The notes under the pieces are model-generated. The model did no database searches, had not been told where the DNA came from, and saw only the letters and a list, made by a program, of their open reading frames with translations. Below, piece after piece: positions 55,477 to 63,925 of a stretch of DNA of 64,000 bases; within the stretch, counting starts at the first letter, position 1; each line of letters opens with the position of its first letter. Position numbers and translations under genes: made by a program. Origin of the DNA: Pseudooceanicola batsensis HTCC2597 (lineage in GTDB: Bacteria; Pseudomonadota; Alphaproteobacteria; Rhodobacterales; Rhodobacteraceae); contig NZ_CH724131.1 in assembly GCF_000152725.1 (NCBI RefSeq), positions 1,289,856-1,353,855 of the forward strand, read 5' to 3'.

Positions 55477-56169
55477 ATGGACAACATCGTCATTCTGACC
55501 GGGGCCGGCATCTCGACCGAAAGCGGCATGGGCACCTTCCGCGGCGCCGGTGGCCTGTGGGAGAACCGGCGTGTCGAGGACGTGGCCACCCCCGAGGGCT
55601 TCGCGCGCGATCCCGAGATGGTGCATCGGTTCTACAACATGCGCCGGCAGAAGGCCGCCTCGGTCCGGCCGAATGCCGCGCACGAGGCGCTCGCCCGCCT
55701 TCAGCGCGAACATCCGGGCAAGGTCACACTGGTGACCCAGAACGTCGACGCGCTGCACGAGGCCGGCGGCTCGGACAGCGTGATCCACATGCACGGCCGT
55801 CTCGCCGGCGCGCTCTGCGCCGCCTGCGATCACAGGTGGGAGGCCCCGGACGAGATGCATCCGGGCTTTCCCTGCCCCGCCTGCGCCGCGCCTCACGCCC
55901 GCCCCGACGTGGTGTGGTTCGGCGAGATGCCCTATCACATGGAGGAGATCTTCGACGCCCTGTCGACCTGCACGCTCTTCGCCGCCATCGGCACCTCGGG
56001 TCAGGTCTACCCCGCCGCCGGGTTCGTGCAGGAGGCCTTTCGCGCCGGCGCCCATACGGTCGAGATCAATCTCGAACCCTCTGCGGTGGTCTCGGATTTC
56101 GCGGAAACCCGCTTCGGTCCCGCCACCCAGACCGTCCCGGCCTGGGTGGACGAGGTCCTGGGGCGCTAG
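55477..56169 (+). CDS. cobB: Sirtuin (NAD-dependent protein deacylase)
   Basis: Removes acyl groups from protein lysines with NAD. A 230-residue class III sirtuin: LTGAGISTESG (NAD loop), TQNVD, catalytic His106 in HMHGRL, and zinc cysteines at 114/117 and 133/136. Tyr53 and Arg56 (FYNMRR) reproduce the Y-x-x-R pair that marks desuccinylase/demalonylase sirtuins such as SIRT5 and CobB. Acyl-CoA synthetases such as PrpE (42428) are typical targets of bacterial CobB; that link is inference. GAAAGGGGGC precedes ATG 55477. Its end overlaps the convergent copper-chaperone gene by 4 bases. Confidence 0.93.
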   Translation: MDNIVILTGAGISTESGMGTFRGAGGLWENRRVEDVATPEGFARDPEMVHRFYNMRRQKAASVRPNAAHEALARLQREHPGKVTLVTQNVDALHEAGGSDSVIHMHGRLAGALCAACDHRWEAPDEMHPGFPCPACAAPHARPDVVWFGEMPYHMEEIFDALSTCTLFAAIGTSGQVYPAAGFVQEAFRAGAHTVEINLEPSAVVSDFAETRFGPATQTVPAWVDEVLGR

Positions 56170-56645
56170 TCGCCCATCTTCATATCGCCGTGGCCGTGGT
56201 GCGCATCGTCCTGCCGCTCGAGGTCGACGGGAATATCGACCGCGATTTCACCGGCCTTCTCGAAGACCAGCGTCACCGGGATCGTGGCGCCCTGTTCGAA
56301 CGGGTGGTTGAGCCCCATGAACATCACGTGATCGCCGCCGCGCTTCAGCCTGTGATGGCCGCCGGCCGGAACTGGAAACCCGTCCTCGACCTCGCGCATC
56401 TTCATCACGCCGCTGTCGTCGGAGAGATGGGTATGAAGCTCGACCCGCTTCGCGGCATCCGAACGCACCGCGATCAGGCGGTCGTCCTCGTCGCCGCTGT
56501 TGACCAGTTCCATGAAGGCGGCGCCGGCCATGGCCATCGGACCGGAGGACCGTGCATAGGGATCGTTGACGGTGATCTCGGCCATGGCGGCCGAGGCAAG
56601 GGCAAGGGTGGAAAGCCCGGCAAGGGCAAGGGTACGGGTGAACAT
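56166..56645 (-). CDS. PCu(A)C-type periplasmic copper chaperone
   Basis: A 159-residue exported protein. Signal peptide residues 1-22 (LSTLALASAAMA). ELHTHLSDDSGVMKMREV and GGDHVMFMGL reproduce the H...MxM...HxM copper set of PCu(A)C proteins, which deliver Cu(I) to the CuA centre of cytochrome c oxidase. The C-terminus adds a His/Met tail (DDAHHGHGDMKM) that may bind more copper. It follows the small exported gene at 57038 by 39 bases and is probably in the same transcript. Confidence 0.9.
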   Translation of the reverse strand: MFTRTLALAGLSTLALASAAMAEITVNDPYARSSGPMAMAGAAFMELVNSGDEDDRLIAVRSDAAKRVELHTHLSDDSGVMKMREVEDGFPVPAGGHHRLKRGGDHVMFMGLNHPFEQGATIPVTLVFEKAGEIAVDIPVDLERQDDAHHGHGDMKMGD

Positions 56646-56684
56646 GCTACGTGTCCTTTGATCTGAATGTCTTGGTGAACCGGT

Positions 56685-57038
56685 TCAGATCGCCGCCGGA
56701 GGCCCCCGCGCCCGCAGCACGTGATGCCGGGGCCCTGCCACGGCGTGGTCGCGCAGACGGGTTCCCGCCGTCTCGCCGACGCCCGCCACCGGCACTGCCG
56801 CGACCGGGGGCAGGTCCAGCGCGAGAATCAGCGACAGGGCGTAGTCGGGACAGAAGACCGGATCGCCGATGGGGGTCCCCTCGGCATCCACGTAGACCAT
56901 GACCGGTCCGCTGCCGGTGCAGAGTTCCATGGTACCCGAAGGCCCCGGCGCCGCATGCGCCACCGCCGCCGCCTGGGCGGTCAGCAGCATCACGAGGCTC
57001 AGCAGCCCGGGCAGGATATGACGGCAGGCATGTCTCAC
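56685..57038 (-). CDS. Small exported DUF2946-like protein, possible copper partner
   Basis: A 117-residue exported protein. Signal peptide LPGLLSLVMLLTAQAAAVAH, then MELCTGSGPVMVYVDAEGTP and GDPVFCPDYALS with spaced cysteines, then a Val/Pro-rich end. The CTGxGxxxVYVDAxGxP...CP pattern resembles DUF2946/DUF2946-like proteins that often neighbour copper chaperones. A role in copper delivery is inferred from position. It is the first gene of the pair with the PCu(A)C gene. Confidence 0.65.
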   Translation of the reverse strand: MRHACRHILPGLLSLVMLLTAQAAAVAHAAPGPSGTMELCTGSGPVMVYVDAEGTPIGDPVFCPDYALSLILALDLPPVAAVPVAGVGETAGTRLRDHAVAGPRHHVLRARGPPAAI

Positions 57039-57087
57039 GCGGTCTCTCTACACGCCGGGCGCCCCCATGCCATTGCGACAAACGGAA

Positions 57088-57120
57088 ACAGCCCCGCATC
57101 CGAAGGGGATACGGGGCTGT
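57088..57120 (-). terminator. Terminator of rpmB
   Basis: On the minus strand ACAGCCCCGTATCC, 5-base loop, GGATGCGGGGCTGT: a 14-bp stem with one mismatch, followed by TTCCGTTT. It begins about 22 bases past the rpmB stop. Confidence 0.75.
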
Positions 57121-57142
57121 CCGGAAACCATCGCGAAAGGGA

Positions 57143-57430
57143 TCAGGCGGGCGCCTGGACCTTTGCGATTTCCTTTTTGACTTTCAGCGCATTGGCGGAC
57201 AGCTCGCTGTCCTTCGCCTTGGCAAGGAACTTGTCCAGCCCGCCGCGATGATCAACCGTCCGCAGGGCGGCGGCGGAAATCCGCAGCTTGATGTTGCGGC
57301 CGAGCGCTTCCGAGCGCAGGGACACGTCGTTCAGGTTCGGCAGAAACCGGCGGCGGGTCTTGTTGTTGGCATGGCTGACATTGTTGCCAGTCATCGGGCC
57401 TTTACCGGTCAGTTCGCAACGGCGCGACAT
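57143..57430 (-). CDS. rpmB: 50S ribosomal protein L28
   Basis: A 95-residue L28: [20 protein letters not shown] then [18 protein letters not shown], the family start, followed by [19 protein letters not shown]. It is the alphaproteobacterial form with the extended C-terminus. GAGGAG precedes the ATG and a terminator follows, so it is a single-gene unit. Confidence 0.97.
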   Translation of the reverse strand: MSRRCELTGKGPMTGNNVSHANNKTRRRFLPNLNDVSLRSEALGRNIKLRISAAALRTVDHRGGLDKFLAKAKDSELSANALKVKKEIAKVQAPA

Positions 57431-57597
57431 GGGTCACTCCTCGTCTTGGTCGTAGGGCGAAGGTCGCGCCCTCTGTCGGAAAACAAACGGGCACAGCCAC
57501 AGACCGTGCCCCGAAATCGGTCCGGGCCTGATACCCCCCTTCCCCCGACTCGTCAAGACCCGCTCCGGCCGATTCCGGGCGGGCCGCGGGGGCCCGT

Positions 57598-58575
57598 TCA
57601 GCGCAGCCGCGAGAGCATCTCCTCGGCCGCCGCGGTCGCGGTCGTCCCGCCCCCGGCGACCTCTTCCGCCAGGCGGTCCATCTCGGCCTGCATCTCCGGC
57701 GCATCGAGCCGCGCCAGCAGCCCGTTCCTGACGTCCTCGCGGAACCAGTAGCGCGCCTGCTCCGCGCGCCGCCCCTCGAAGAACCCGGTCTCGCGGCGCC
57801 ACTCCGTCAGGGCCTGCATCTCGTCCCAGGCCGCCGCCAACCCCGTCTCCTCGACGGCCGATACCGTCATCGCCTTGGGGAAGCCGTCCGGATCCTGCGG
57901 CCGCTTGCGCAGCAGGCGCAGCGCGCCGGAATAGTCGGCACAGGTCCGTGTCGCCGTCGCCCTGAGATCGCCGTCCGCCTTGTTCACCAGGATCATATCC
58001 GCCATCTCCATGATGCCGCGCTTGACCCCCTGCAATTCGTCCCCGCCCGCCGGGGCGAGCAGCAGCAGGAACAGGTCGGTCATCTCGGCCACCATGGTCT
58101 CGGACTGGCCCACGCCCACGGTCTCGACCAGGATCACGTCGAATCCCGCCGCCTCGCAGAGCGCCACCGCCTCGCGCGAGCGTCGCGCCACGCCGCCCAG
58201 CTGGGACTGCGCGGGCGAGGGCCGGATATAGGCGTTCGGCTCGCGCGAGAGCTGCTCCATCCGGGTCTTGTCGCCCAGGATCGACCCGCCCGACCGCGCC
58301 GAGGAGGGATCGACCGCCAGAACCGCCACCCGCAGCCCCCGGCCGCAGAGCATCATCCCGAAGGCTTCGATGAAAGTGGACTTGCCGACGCCCGGCGTTC
58401 CCGACAGGCCGATCCGCAGGGCCGGCGCGCGGTCATTCCTTTGCACCAGCCGTTCCAGCAGCGCGACCGCCTGGGCGCGGTGATCCGCACGGCCGCTTTC
58501 GACCAGGGTGATCGCGCGCGACAGGCTCCGCCGGTCGCCGGCTGCGATCTTCTCGGCCATCGCCTCGATTTCCAT
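57598..58575 (-). CDS. meaB: Methylmalonyl-CoA mutase-associated GTPase MeaB
   Basis: A 325-residue G3E-type GTPase that loads and protects adenosylcobalamin in methylmalonyl-CoA mutase. P-loop GLSGTPGVGKSTF (about residues 53-65), DPSSARSGGSILGDKTRM, the VETVGVGQSE switch and NKADGD are in order; the C-terminal part forms the dimerisation arm. The mutase gene is not in the window. With prpE it points to the propionyl-CoA to succinyl-CoA route. GAGGGGG precedes ATG 58575; a second in-frame ATG lies at 58560. Confidence 0.93.
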   Translation of the reverse strand: MEIEAMAEKIAAGDRRSLSRAITLVESGRADHRAQAVALLERLVQRNDRAPALRIGLSGTPGVGKSTFIEAFGMMLCGRGLRVAVLAVDPSSARSGGSILGDKTRMEQLSREPNAYIRPSPAQSQLGGVARRSREAVALCEAAGFDVILVETVGVGQSETMVAEMTDLFLLLLAPAGGDELQGVKRGIMEMADMILVNKADGDLRATATRTCADYSGALRLLRKRPQDPDGFPKAMTVSAVEETGLAAAWDEMQALTEWRRETGFFEGRRAEQARYWFREDVRNGLLARLDAPEMQAEMDRLAEEVAGGGTTATAAAEEMLSRLR

Positions 58576-58686
58576 GCCGCCCCCTCTGCGCAGATAGCCC
58601 TGTTCCGGGTCCGCTTGTGTATGCCCGCCGCCGCAACCGGCGGCAACCCGTCTGGCCTCCGGTCCCGCGATATCCGATAAGGCGGC

Positions 58687-61143
58687 ATGCCCATGGACCG
58701 CCTGCCCATCGACGACGCCCTGCCCGACCTGCTCGCCGCCCTGCGCGAAACCGGCCGCGCCGTCCTTCAGGCGCCGCCGGGCGCGGGCAAGACGACCCGT
58801 GTCCCCCTCGCCATGCGCGAAGCCGGGCTGACCGCGGGCCGTATCCTGATGCTCGAACCCCGCCGCCTGGCCGCCCGTGCCGCCGCCGACCGCATGGCGG
58901 CGAGCCTGGGGGAAAAGGCCGGGCAGACGGTCGGCTACCGCATCCGGGGCGAGAGCGTGACCTCGGCCGACACCCGGATCGAGGTGGTGACCGAGGGAAT
59001 CCTCACCCGCATGATCCAGTCCGACCCGGAACTCGCCGGCATCGGCGCGGTGATCTTCGACGAATTCCACGAACGCTCCCTCAACGCCGATCTCGGCCTC
59101 GCCCTCTGTCTCGAGATCGCCGGCGCGCTGCGCGACGACCTGATCCTGCTGGCCATGTCTGCGACGCTCGACGCCGAACCGGTGGCGACGCTAATGCAGG
59201 CCCCCGTCATCACCTCCGAGGGCCGCGCCTTTCCCGTCGACATCCGTCACCGCGACGCGCCCCTGCCCCGCGACGCGAGGATCGAAAGCGCGACGGCCGA
59301 AACGGTCCTCGCGGCCCTCGCCGAGACCGAGGGCGGCGTGCTCGTCTTCCTGCCCGGCGAAGGCGAGATCCGCCGCACCGAGGCGCTGCTGCGCGACAGG
59401 CTTCCCGGGGGGGGCGATGCCGTCCACCTGCACAGGCTCTTCGGTGCCATGCCCCTGCCGGCGCAGCGCGCCGCCATCCGCCCGGCCGAAACGGGGCGCA
59501 AGGTCGTGCTGGCCACCTCCATCGCCGAAACCTCGCTCACCATCGAGGACGTCCGCGTGGTCGTCGATGCAGGCCGCGCCCGCCGCGCCAGGTTCGATCC
59601 CGGCTCCGGCATGTCGCGGCTCGTCACCGAACGGGTTTCACGGGCCGAGGCTGCGCAACGGGCGGGCCGCGCCGGCCGTGTCGCCCCCGGCACCTGCTAC
59701 CGGCTCTGGACCCGGGGCGAGGACGGCGCCCTTCCGGCCTTCGCCCCGCCCGAGATCGAGACCGCCGATCTCGCCCCCCTCGCCCTCGAACTCGCGCTCT
59801 GGGGCGCCGGCCCCGAGGCCGTGCCCCTCCTGACCCCGCCCAACCCGGGCGCCTATGCCGAGGGCACCGCGCTGCTGGGCGACCTCGGCGCCCTCGGGGC
59901 GGACGGGCTGATCACCGATCACGGCCGGCGCATCGCCCGTCTGCCCGCCCATCCCCGGCTGGCCAACATGCTGATCCGCGCCGGGAAACCCGCCGCACCG
60001 CTCGCCGCCCTCCTGGCCGACCGCGATCCCCTGCCGCGTAGCGCCCCGGTCGATCTCTCGCTCCGGATGGACGCCCTCGCCGATTCGCGCGCCTTTGCCG
60101 ACCGGCACCCCTGGCAGGCCGACCGGGGCGCCATCGCCCGCATCCGCGACGAGGCCCGGCGCCTCGCCCGCCTGGCGCCCGACGCCGCGCGCCTGCCCCT
60201 CGCCGAAATGGCCGCGCTGGCCTATCCCGACCGCGTCGGGCAGCGCCGCAAGAGCGAGGCGCCGCGCTACGTGCTGTCGGGCGGCAAGGGGGCGATCCTG
60301 CCCGAGGGCGATCCGCTCTCTGCCGAGGGCTTCATCGTCGCCACGGATCTCGACGGCAACCCGCGCGAGGCCAGGGTGCGCCAGGCCGTCCGGATCAGCG
60401 CCGCCGAACTGCGCGAGACCTTTCCCGACCGCATCGCCTGGACGACCGTCTGCGACTGGTCCCGCCGCGATCGCCGGGTCGTGGCGCGGCAGCAGGAACG
60501 GCTGGGCGCGGCGGTGCTCGACGACCGCATCTGGAAGGACGCGCCCCCCGAGGCGATCGCCCGCGCCATGCTGGACGGCGTGCGCGATCTCGGCCTGACG
60601 GTGTCGGACAAGGCGAGGCTCTTCCTGGCGCGCGTCCGGCTGGCGGGCACCGGGACGGATCTGCCGGACTATTCCGAAGAGGCGCTGATGGCAGAACTGG
60701 AGGACTGGCTCCTGCCCTACCTCGACGGCGTCCGCGACGCGGCCGCCTGGCGCAGGTTCGACATCCTGCCGGCCCTCCGGGCGCGCCTCGACTGGGACAG
60801 CCTGCAGGCGCTCGACCGGATCGCCCCGGCGGCCTTCACCACCCCGCTGGGCCGCAAGATCCCGATCGACTATGCATCGGACCCGCCCGAAATCACGCTC
60901 CGCCTGCAGGAGCTCTTCGGCCGAACGGAGCATCCGACGATCGGCGGCACGCCCCTCAAGATCACCCTGCTCTCGCCGGCCGGCCGACCGATCCAGACCA
61001 CGGCGGATCTGCCCGGCTTCTGGGCCGGCAGCTATGCCGATGTGCGCAAGGACATGCGCGCCCGCTATCCGAAACACCCCTGGCCCGAAGACCCCGCGCA
61101 GGCCGACCCCACGCTGCGCGCGAAGCCCCGCAAGCCGGGCTGA
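58687..61143 (+). CDS. hrpB: ATP-dependent RNA helicase HrpB
   Basis: An 818-residue DEAH-type helicase. Walker A APPGAGKTT (residues 29-37), LEPRRLAARAAADRMA, the DEFH form of motif II (Asp125 to His128 in IFDEFHERS), SAT in LAMSATLDAE, and the QRAGRAGR motif VI are present, followed by the HrpB-specific C-terminal domain. Its RNA target is not known in most bacteria. No ribosome-binding site is visible; GATAAG stands five bases before the ATG, so it may be leaderless. It converges on argF across palindromes at 61232-61312. Confidence 0.94.
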   Translation: MPMDRLPIDDALPDLLAALRETGRAVLQAPPGAGKTTRVPLAMREAGLTAGRILMLEPRRLAARAAADRMAASLGEKAGQTVGYRIRGESVTSADTRIEVVTEGILTRMIQSDPELAGIGAVIFDEFHERSLNADLGLALCLEIAGALRDDLILLAMSATLDAEPVATLMQAPVITSEGRAFPVDIRHRDAPLPRDARIESATAETVLAALAETEGGVLVFLPGEGEIRRTEALLRDRLPGGGDAVHLHRLFGAMPLPAQRAAIRPAETGRKVVLATSIAETSLTIEDVRVVVDAGRARRARFDPGSGMSRLVTERVSRAEAAQRAGRAGRVAPGTCYRLWTRGEDGALPAFAPPEIETADLAPLALELALWGAGPEAVPLLTPPNPGAYAEGTALLGDLGALGADGLITDHGRRIARLPAHPRLANMLIRAGKPAAPLAALLADRDPLPRSAPVDLSLRMDALADSRAFADRHPWQADRGAIARIRDEARRLARLAPDAARLPLAEMAALAYPDRVGQRRKSEAPRYVLSGGKGAILPEGDPLSAEGFIVATDLDGNPREARVRQAVRISAAELRETFPDRIAWTTVCDWSRRDRRVVARQQERLGAAVLDDRIWKDAPPEAIARAMLDGVRDLGLTVSDKARLFLARVRLAGTGTDLPDYSEEALMAELEDWLLPYLDGVRDAAAWRRFDILPALRARLDWDSLQALDRIAPAAFTTPLGRKIPIDYASDPPEITLRLQELFGRTEHPTIGGTPLKITLLSPAGRPIQTTADLPGFWAGSYADVRKDMRARYPKHPWPEDPAQADPTLRAKPRKPG

Positions 61144-61231
61144 GCCGCGATCCCGTTCGGACGGGACGGCATGGCGGGGCGGCGCGTCCAGCCCGACGGA
61201 CAGAACGCTTCCCGCAGTCTCCATCCGGCCG

Positions 61232-61312
61232 GCATCCTCGGGTCAGGCCCGAAGTCTCCGTCCGCCGGTCGCCCGCTGGCCGGTGAGCTCCCCGGGTCAG
61301 GCCCGAGGATGC
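61232..61312. repeat. Two opposed CCTCGGG-family palindromes
   Basis: GGCATCCTCGGGTCAGGCCC then GAAGTCTCC (61231-61259), and the opposite orientation GAGCTCCCCGGGTCAGGCCC then GAGGATGC (61286-61312). They lie between the convergent hrpB and argF genes and could form one large hairpin or act as a terminator on both strands. Confidence 0.7.
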
Positions 61313-61337
61313 CCCGCGCCGGGGACCAGCCGCCAGA

Positions 61338-62264
61338 TCAGACCCCGAGGCACCAGCGCATCACGGCCTTCTGCGCATGCAACCGGTTCTCGGCCTCGTC
61401 GAAGATCACCGACTGCGGCCCGTCCATCACCGAGGAGGTCACCTCCTCCTCTCGATGCGCGGGCAGGCAGTGCATGAAGAGCGCCTCCGGGCTCGCCGCG
61501 GCCATCAGGCGGTCGTTCACCTGGTAGGCCCGCAGCAGGTTGTGCCGCCGCTCGCGCGAGGACTGGGCATCGTGCATCGAGACCCATGTGTCGGCGACCA
61601 CCAGATCCGCCCCGTCCACGCCCTTCCAGGGATCGCGCTCGATCCGCACATTCGTGCCGGCCGCCCGCGCCTGGTCCAGAAACTCCCTGTCGGGATCGAG
61701 CTGCTGCGGTCCGCAGAAGGTCAGGTTGAAGCCGAACTGCGTCGCCGCATGGAGGAAAGAGGCGAAGACGTTGTTGCCGTCCCCCAGCCAGGTCACGTTC
61801 TTCCCCGCGATCGATCCGCGATGTTCCTCGTAGGTCATCACGTCGGCCATGATCTGGCAGGGATGCGTCCGGTCCGTCAGGCCGTTGATGACGGGGACCG
61901 AGGCATAGTCCGCCATCTCCTGCAGCACGGCCTCGTCGAAGGTCCGGAGCATAATCAGATCGACGTAGCGCGACAGGACGCGCGCCGTGTCGGCGATGGT
62001 CTCGCCGTGTCCCAGCTGCATGTCCTGCCCCGAGAGCACCATCGTCTGTCCTCCCATCTGCCGCACGCCCACGTCGAAGGAGACGCGGGTCCGGGTCGAG
62101 GGCTTCTCGAAGATCAGCGCCACCATCCGCCCCGCCAGCGGCTGTTCGTCGTCCGGTGCGCCGCGGCTGCGGCCGGCGCGGGCCTCCTTCATCGACCGGG
62201 CCTGGTCGATCATCTGCCGCAGCGCGGCCCGCTCGGTGGTGTGGATGTCCAGGAAATGATTCAT
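61338..62264 (-). CDS. argF: Ornithine carbamoyltransferase
   Basis: Makes citrulline from ornithine and carbamoyl phosphate in arginine synthesis. 308 residues. Carbamoyl-phosphate loop STRTR (residues 56-60) in [16 protein letters not shown] (134-137) and HCLP (265-268) with the active-site Cys are intact. It follows argD on the same strand after 482 bases that carry a composite repeat, so it probably has its own promoter or is read through. Confidence 0.96.
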   Translation of the reverse strand: MNHFLDIHTTERAALRQMIDQARSMKEARAGRSRGAPDDEQPLAGRMVALIFEKPSTRTRVSFDVGVRQMGGQTMVLSGQDMQLGHGETIADTARVLSRYVDLIMLRTFDEAVLQEMADYASVPVINGLTDRTHPCQIMADVMTYEEHRGSIAGKNVTWLGDGNNVFASFLHAATQFGFNLTFCGPQQLDPDREFLDQARAAGTNVRIERDPWKGVDGADLVVADTWVSMHDAQSSRERRHNLLRAYQVNDRLMAAASPEALFMHCLPAHREEEVTSSVMDGPQSVIFDEAENRLHAQKAVMRWCLGV

Positions 62265-62746
62265 CGGCTGGTCCTTTGGCGGAGCGGGGAAAGGGGCTCT
62301 GCCCCTTCACGGCAATTCGGGGAATTGCCGCTCACCCCGGGATATTTTCATCAAGAAGAAGATCAGGATCTTCGCGTCACCCGTTCGGCATGAAACCCGT
62401 CGTCATCGCGCCCGCGGCCGCTGGAGGGAACCCGGCGCGGCCGCAAGAGACGGTCGCGCGGGCAGGTCGCCGGGTCAGGAGCCGGTCAGGACAGGTGCGG
62501 TCGCCGCCCCCGGCCCCCCGCCGAGACGCGGGATCGCCGACGGAGAAGCGGAAACATCGGCCGCCGCGCGGCTGGCGGGAGTGGCAGGCCGCGTCACGGG
62601 CCGGCCGGTCCGCACAGCGACCGGTCGTACTGCCGAGCGCCGCGGCTTCTCGGTCGGGAGCCCCCCGCCACGCCCGGAGATGGGGGCCGACCGGCGCGCC
62701 CCGCTGCGTCGGCACGGCCTCCGGTGCTCGCGGCCTCGGCGTCATC
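62265..62746. other. Spacer between argD and argF
   Basis: These 482 bases between two arginine genes read in the same direction hold a full composite repeat (62291-62361) in the opposite orientation and otherwise only GC-rich sequence without a credible gene. Relatives usually keep argD and argF adjacent, so this looks like an insertion or expansion. Confidence 0.55.
62291..62361 (+). repeat. Composite hairpin repeat, copy 4 (full length)
   Basis: Hairpin I AAGGGGC-TCT-GCCCCTT (62291-62307), hairpin II GGCAATTC-GGG-GAATTGCC (62311-62329), core CACCCCGGGATATTTTCATC then AAGAAGAAG to 62361. It lies 26 bases before the argF start and faces away from that gene. Confidence 0.8.
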
Positions 62747-63925
62747 TCAGCCATGTCCGGCCACCCGCTTCGCCACACGATCCAGCCGGTCCGCCGCCTC
62801 GGCGATCTCGTCGTCGCCGAGCGTCAGCGCCGGCAGCAGCCGGATCACGTTGTCGGCCGCCGGCACGGTGATCAGCTGCTCCTCGTAGCCCGCCTTGACG
62901 ACGTCGCCGTTGGCCGGCCTGCATTTGAGCCCGAGCATGAAGCCCGTCCCCCGGACCTCCTCGAAGACCTCCGGGTTCCCGGCCACCAGCCCTTCCAGCT
63001 TCTGGCGGAAGAGCGCCCCCTTGCGGCGCACCTCCTCCAGGAACCCCGGCGCGGTGATCGCCTCCACCACCGCCAGCCCCACGGCGCAGCCCAACGGATT
63101 GCCGCCATAGGTCGAGCCATGGGTGCCCGCCGTCATGCCCGACGCCGCCGCGCCGGTCGCCAGCACCGCGCCGAGCGGAAAGCCTCCGCCGATGCCCTTG
63201 GCCACCAGCATGATATCCGGCGCCACCCCGGCCCATTCATGCGCGAAGAGCCGACCGGTCCGGCCCATGCCGCTCTGGATCTCGTCGGCCATGAGCAGCG
63301 CGCCGCTCTCGTCGCAGAGCGCCCGGAGTTTCTTGAGCACCGTATCCGGAGCCACGTTGATGCCGCCCTCGCCCTGCACGGGCTCGATCAGGATGGCGGC
63401 GGTCCGCTCGCTGACGGCGGCCTCGAGCGCCTCCATGTCGCCCCAGGGCACCTGGACGAAGCCGGGCAGCAGCGGCCCGAACCCCTTGACCATCTTCTCG
63501 GTCCCGACGGCGGCGATCGCGGCCGAGGACCGGCCGTGGAAGGCCCCCGAGAAGGTGATGATCTCGACCCGGTCGGGCTCGCCCCTCTCGTAGTGATACT
63601 TGCGCGCCATCTTGACGCCCAGTTCCATGCTCTCGGTGCCGGAATTGGTGAAGAAGACCGTATCGGCGAAGGTCGCCGCCACCAGCCGGTCGGCCAGCGC
63701 CTGCTGCTGCGGGATCTCGTAGAGGTTCGACACGTGCCACAGTTTCTGCGCCTGGTCGGTCAGCGCCTGCACGATCGCCGGATGGGCATGGCCGAGAGCG
63801 GCCACCGCGATGCCCGAGCCCAGATCGAGAAAGCGGCGCCCGTCCTCCTCGATCAGCCACGAGCCTTCGCCCTTCACGAAGTGAAGCGGCGCACGGGAAT
63901 AGGTCGGCAGAACGGACGGGATCAT
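62747..63925 (-). CDS. argD: Acetylornithine aminotransferase
   Basis: A PLP-dependent class III aminotransferase of 392 residues that transaminates N-acetylglutamate semialdehyde to acetylornithine. FTNSGTESMELGVKMAR is the phosphate/PLP entry region, MADEIQSGMGRTG carries the PLP Asp, and Lys243 in VAKGIGGGFPLG forms the Schiff base. argF downstream supports the arginine role; related enzymes can also act on succinyl-diaminopimelate. The start is close to the window end; the 75 bases upstream are AT-richer and should carry the promoter. Confidence 0.94.
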   Translation of the reverse strand: MIPSVLPTYSRAPLHFVKGEGSWLIEEDGRRFLDLGSGIAVAALGHAHPAIVQALTDQAQKLWHVSNLYEIPQQQALADRLVAATFADTVFFTNSGTESMELGVKMARKYHYERGEPDRVEIITFSGAFHGRSSAAIAAVGTEKMVKGFGPLLPGFVQVPWGDMEALEAAVSERTAAILIEPVQGEGGINVAPDTVLKKLRALCDESGALLMADEIQSGMGRTGRLFAHEWAGVAPDIMLVAKGIGGGFPLGAVLATGAAASGMTAGTHGSTYGGNPLGCAVGLAVVEAITAPGFLEEVRRKGALFRQKLEGLVAGNPEVFEEVRGTGFMLGLKCRPANGDVVKAGYEEQLITVPAADNVIRLLPALTLGDDEIAEAADRLDRVAKRVAGHG

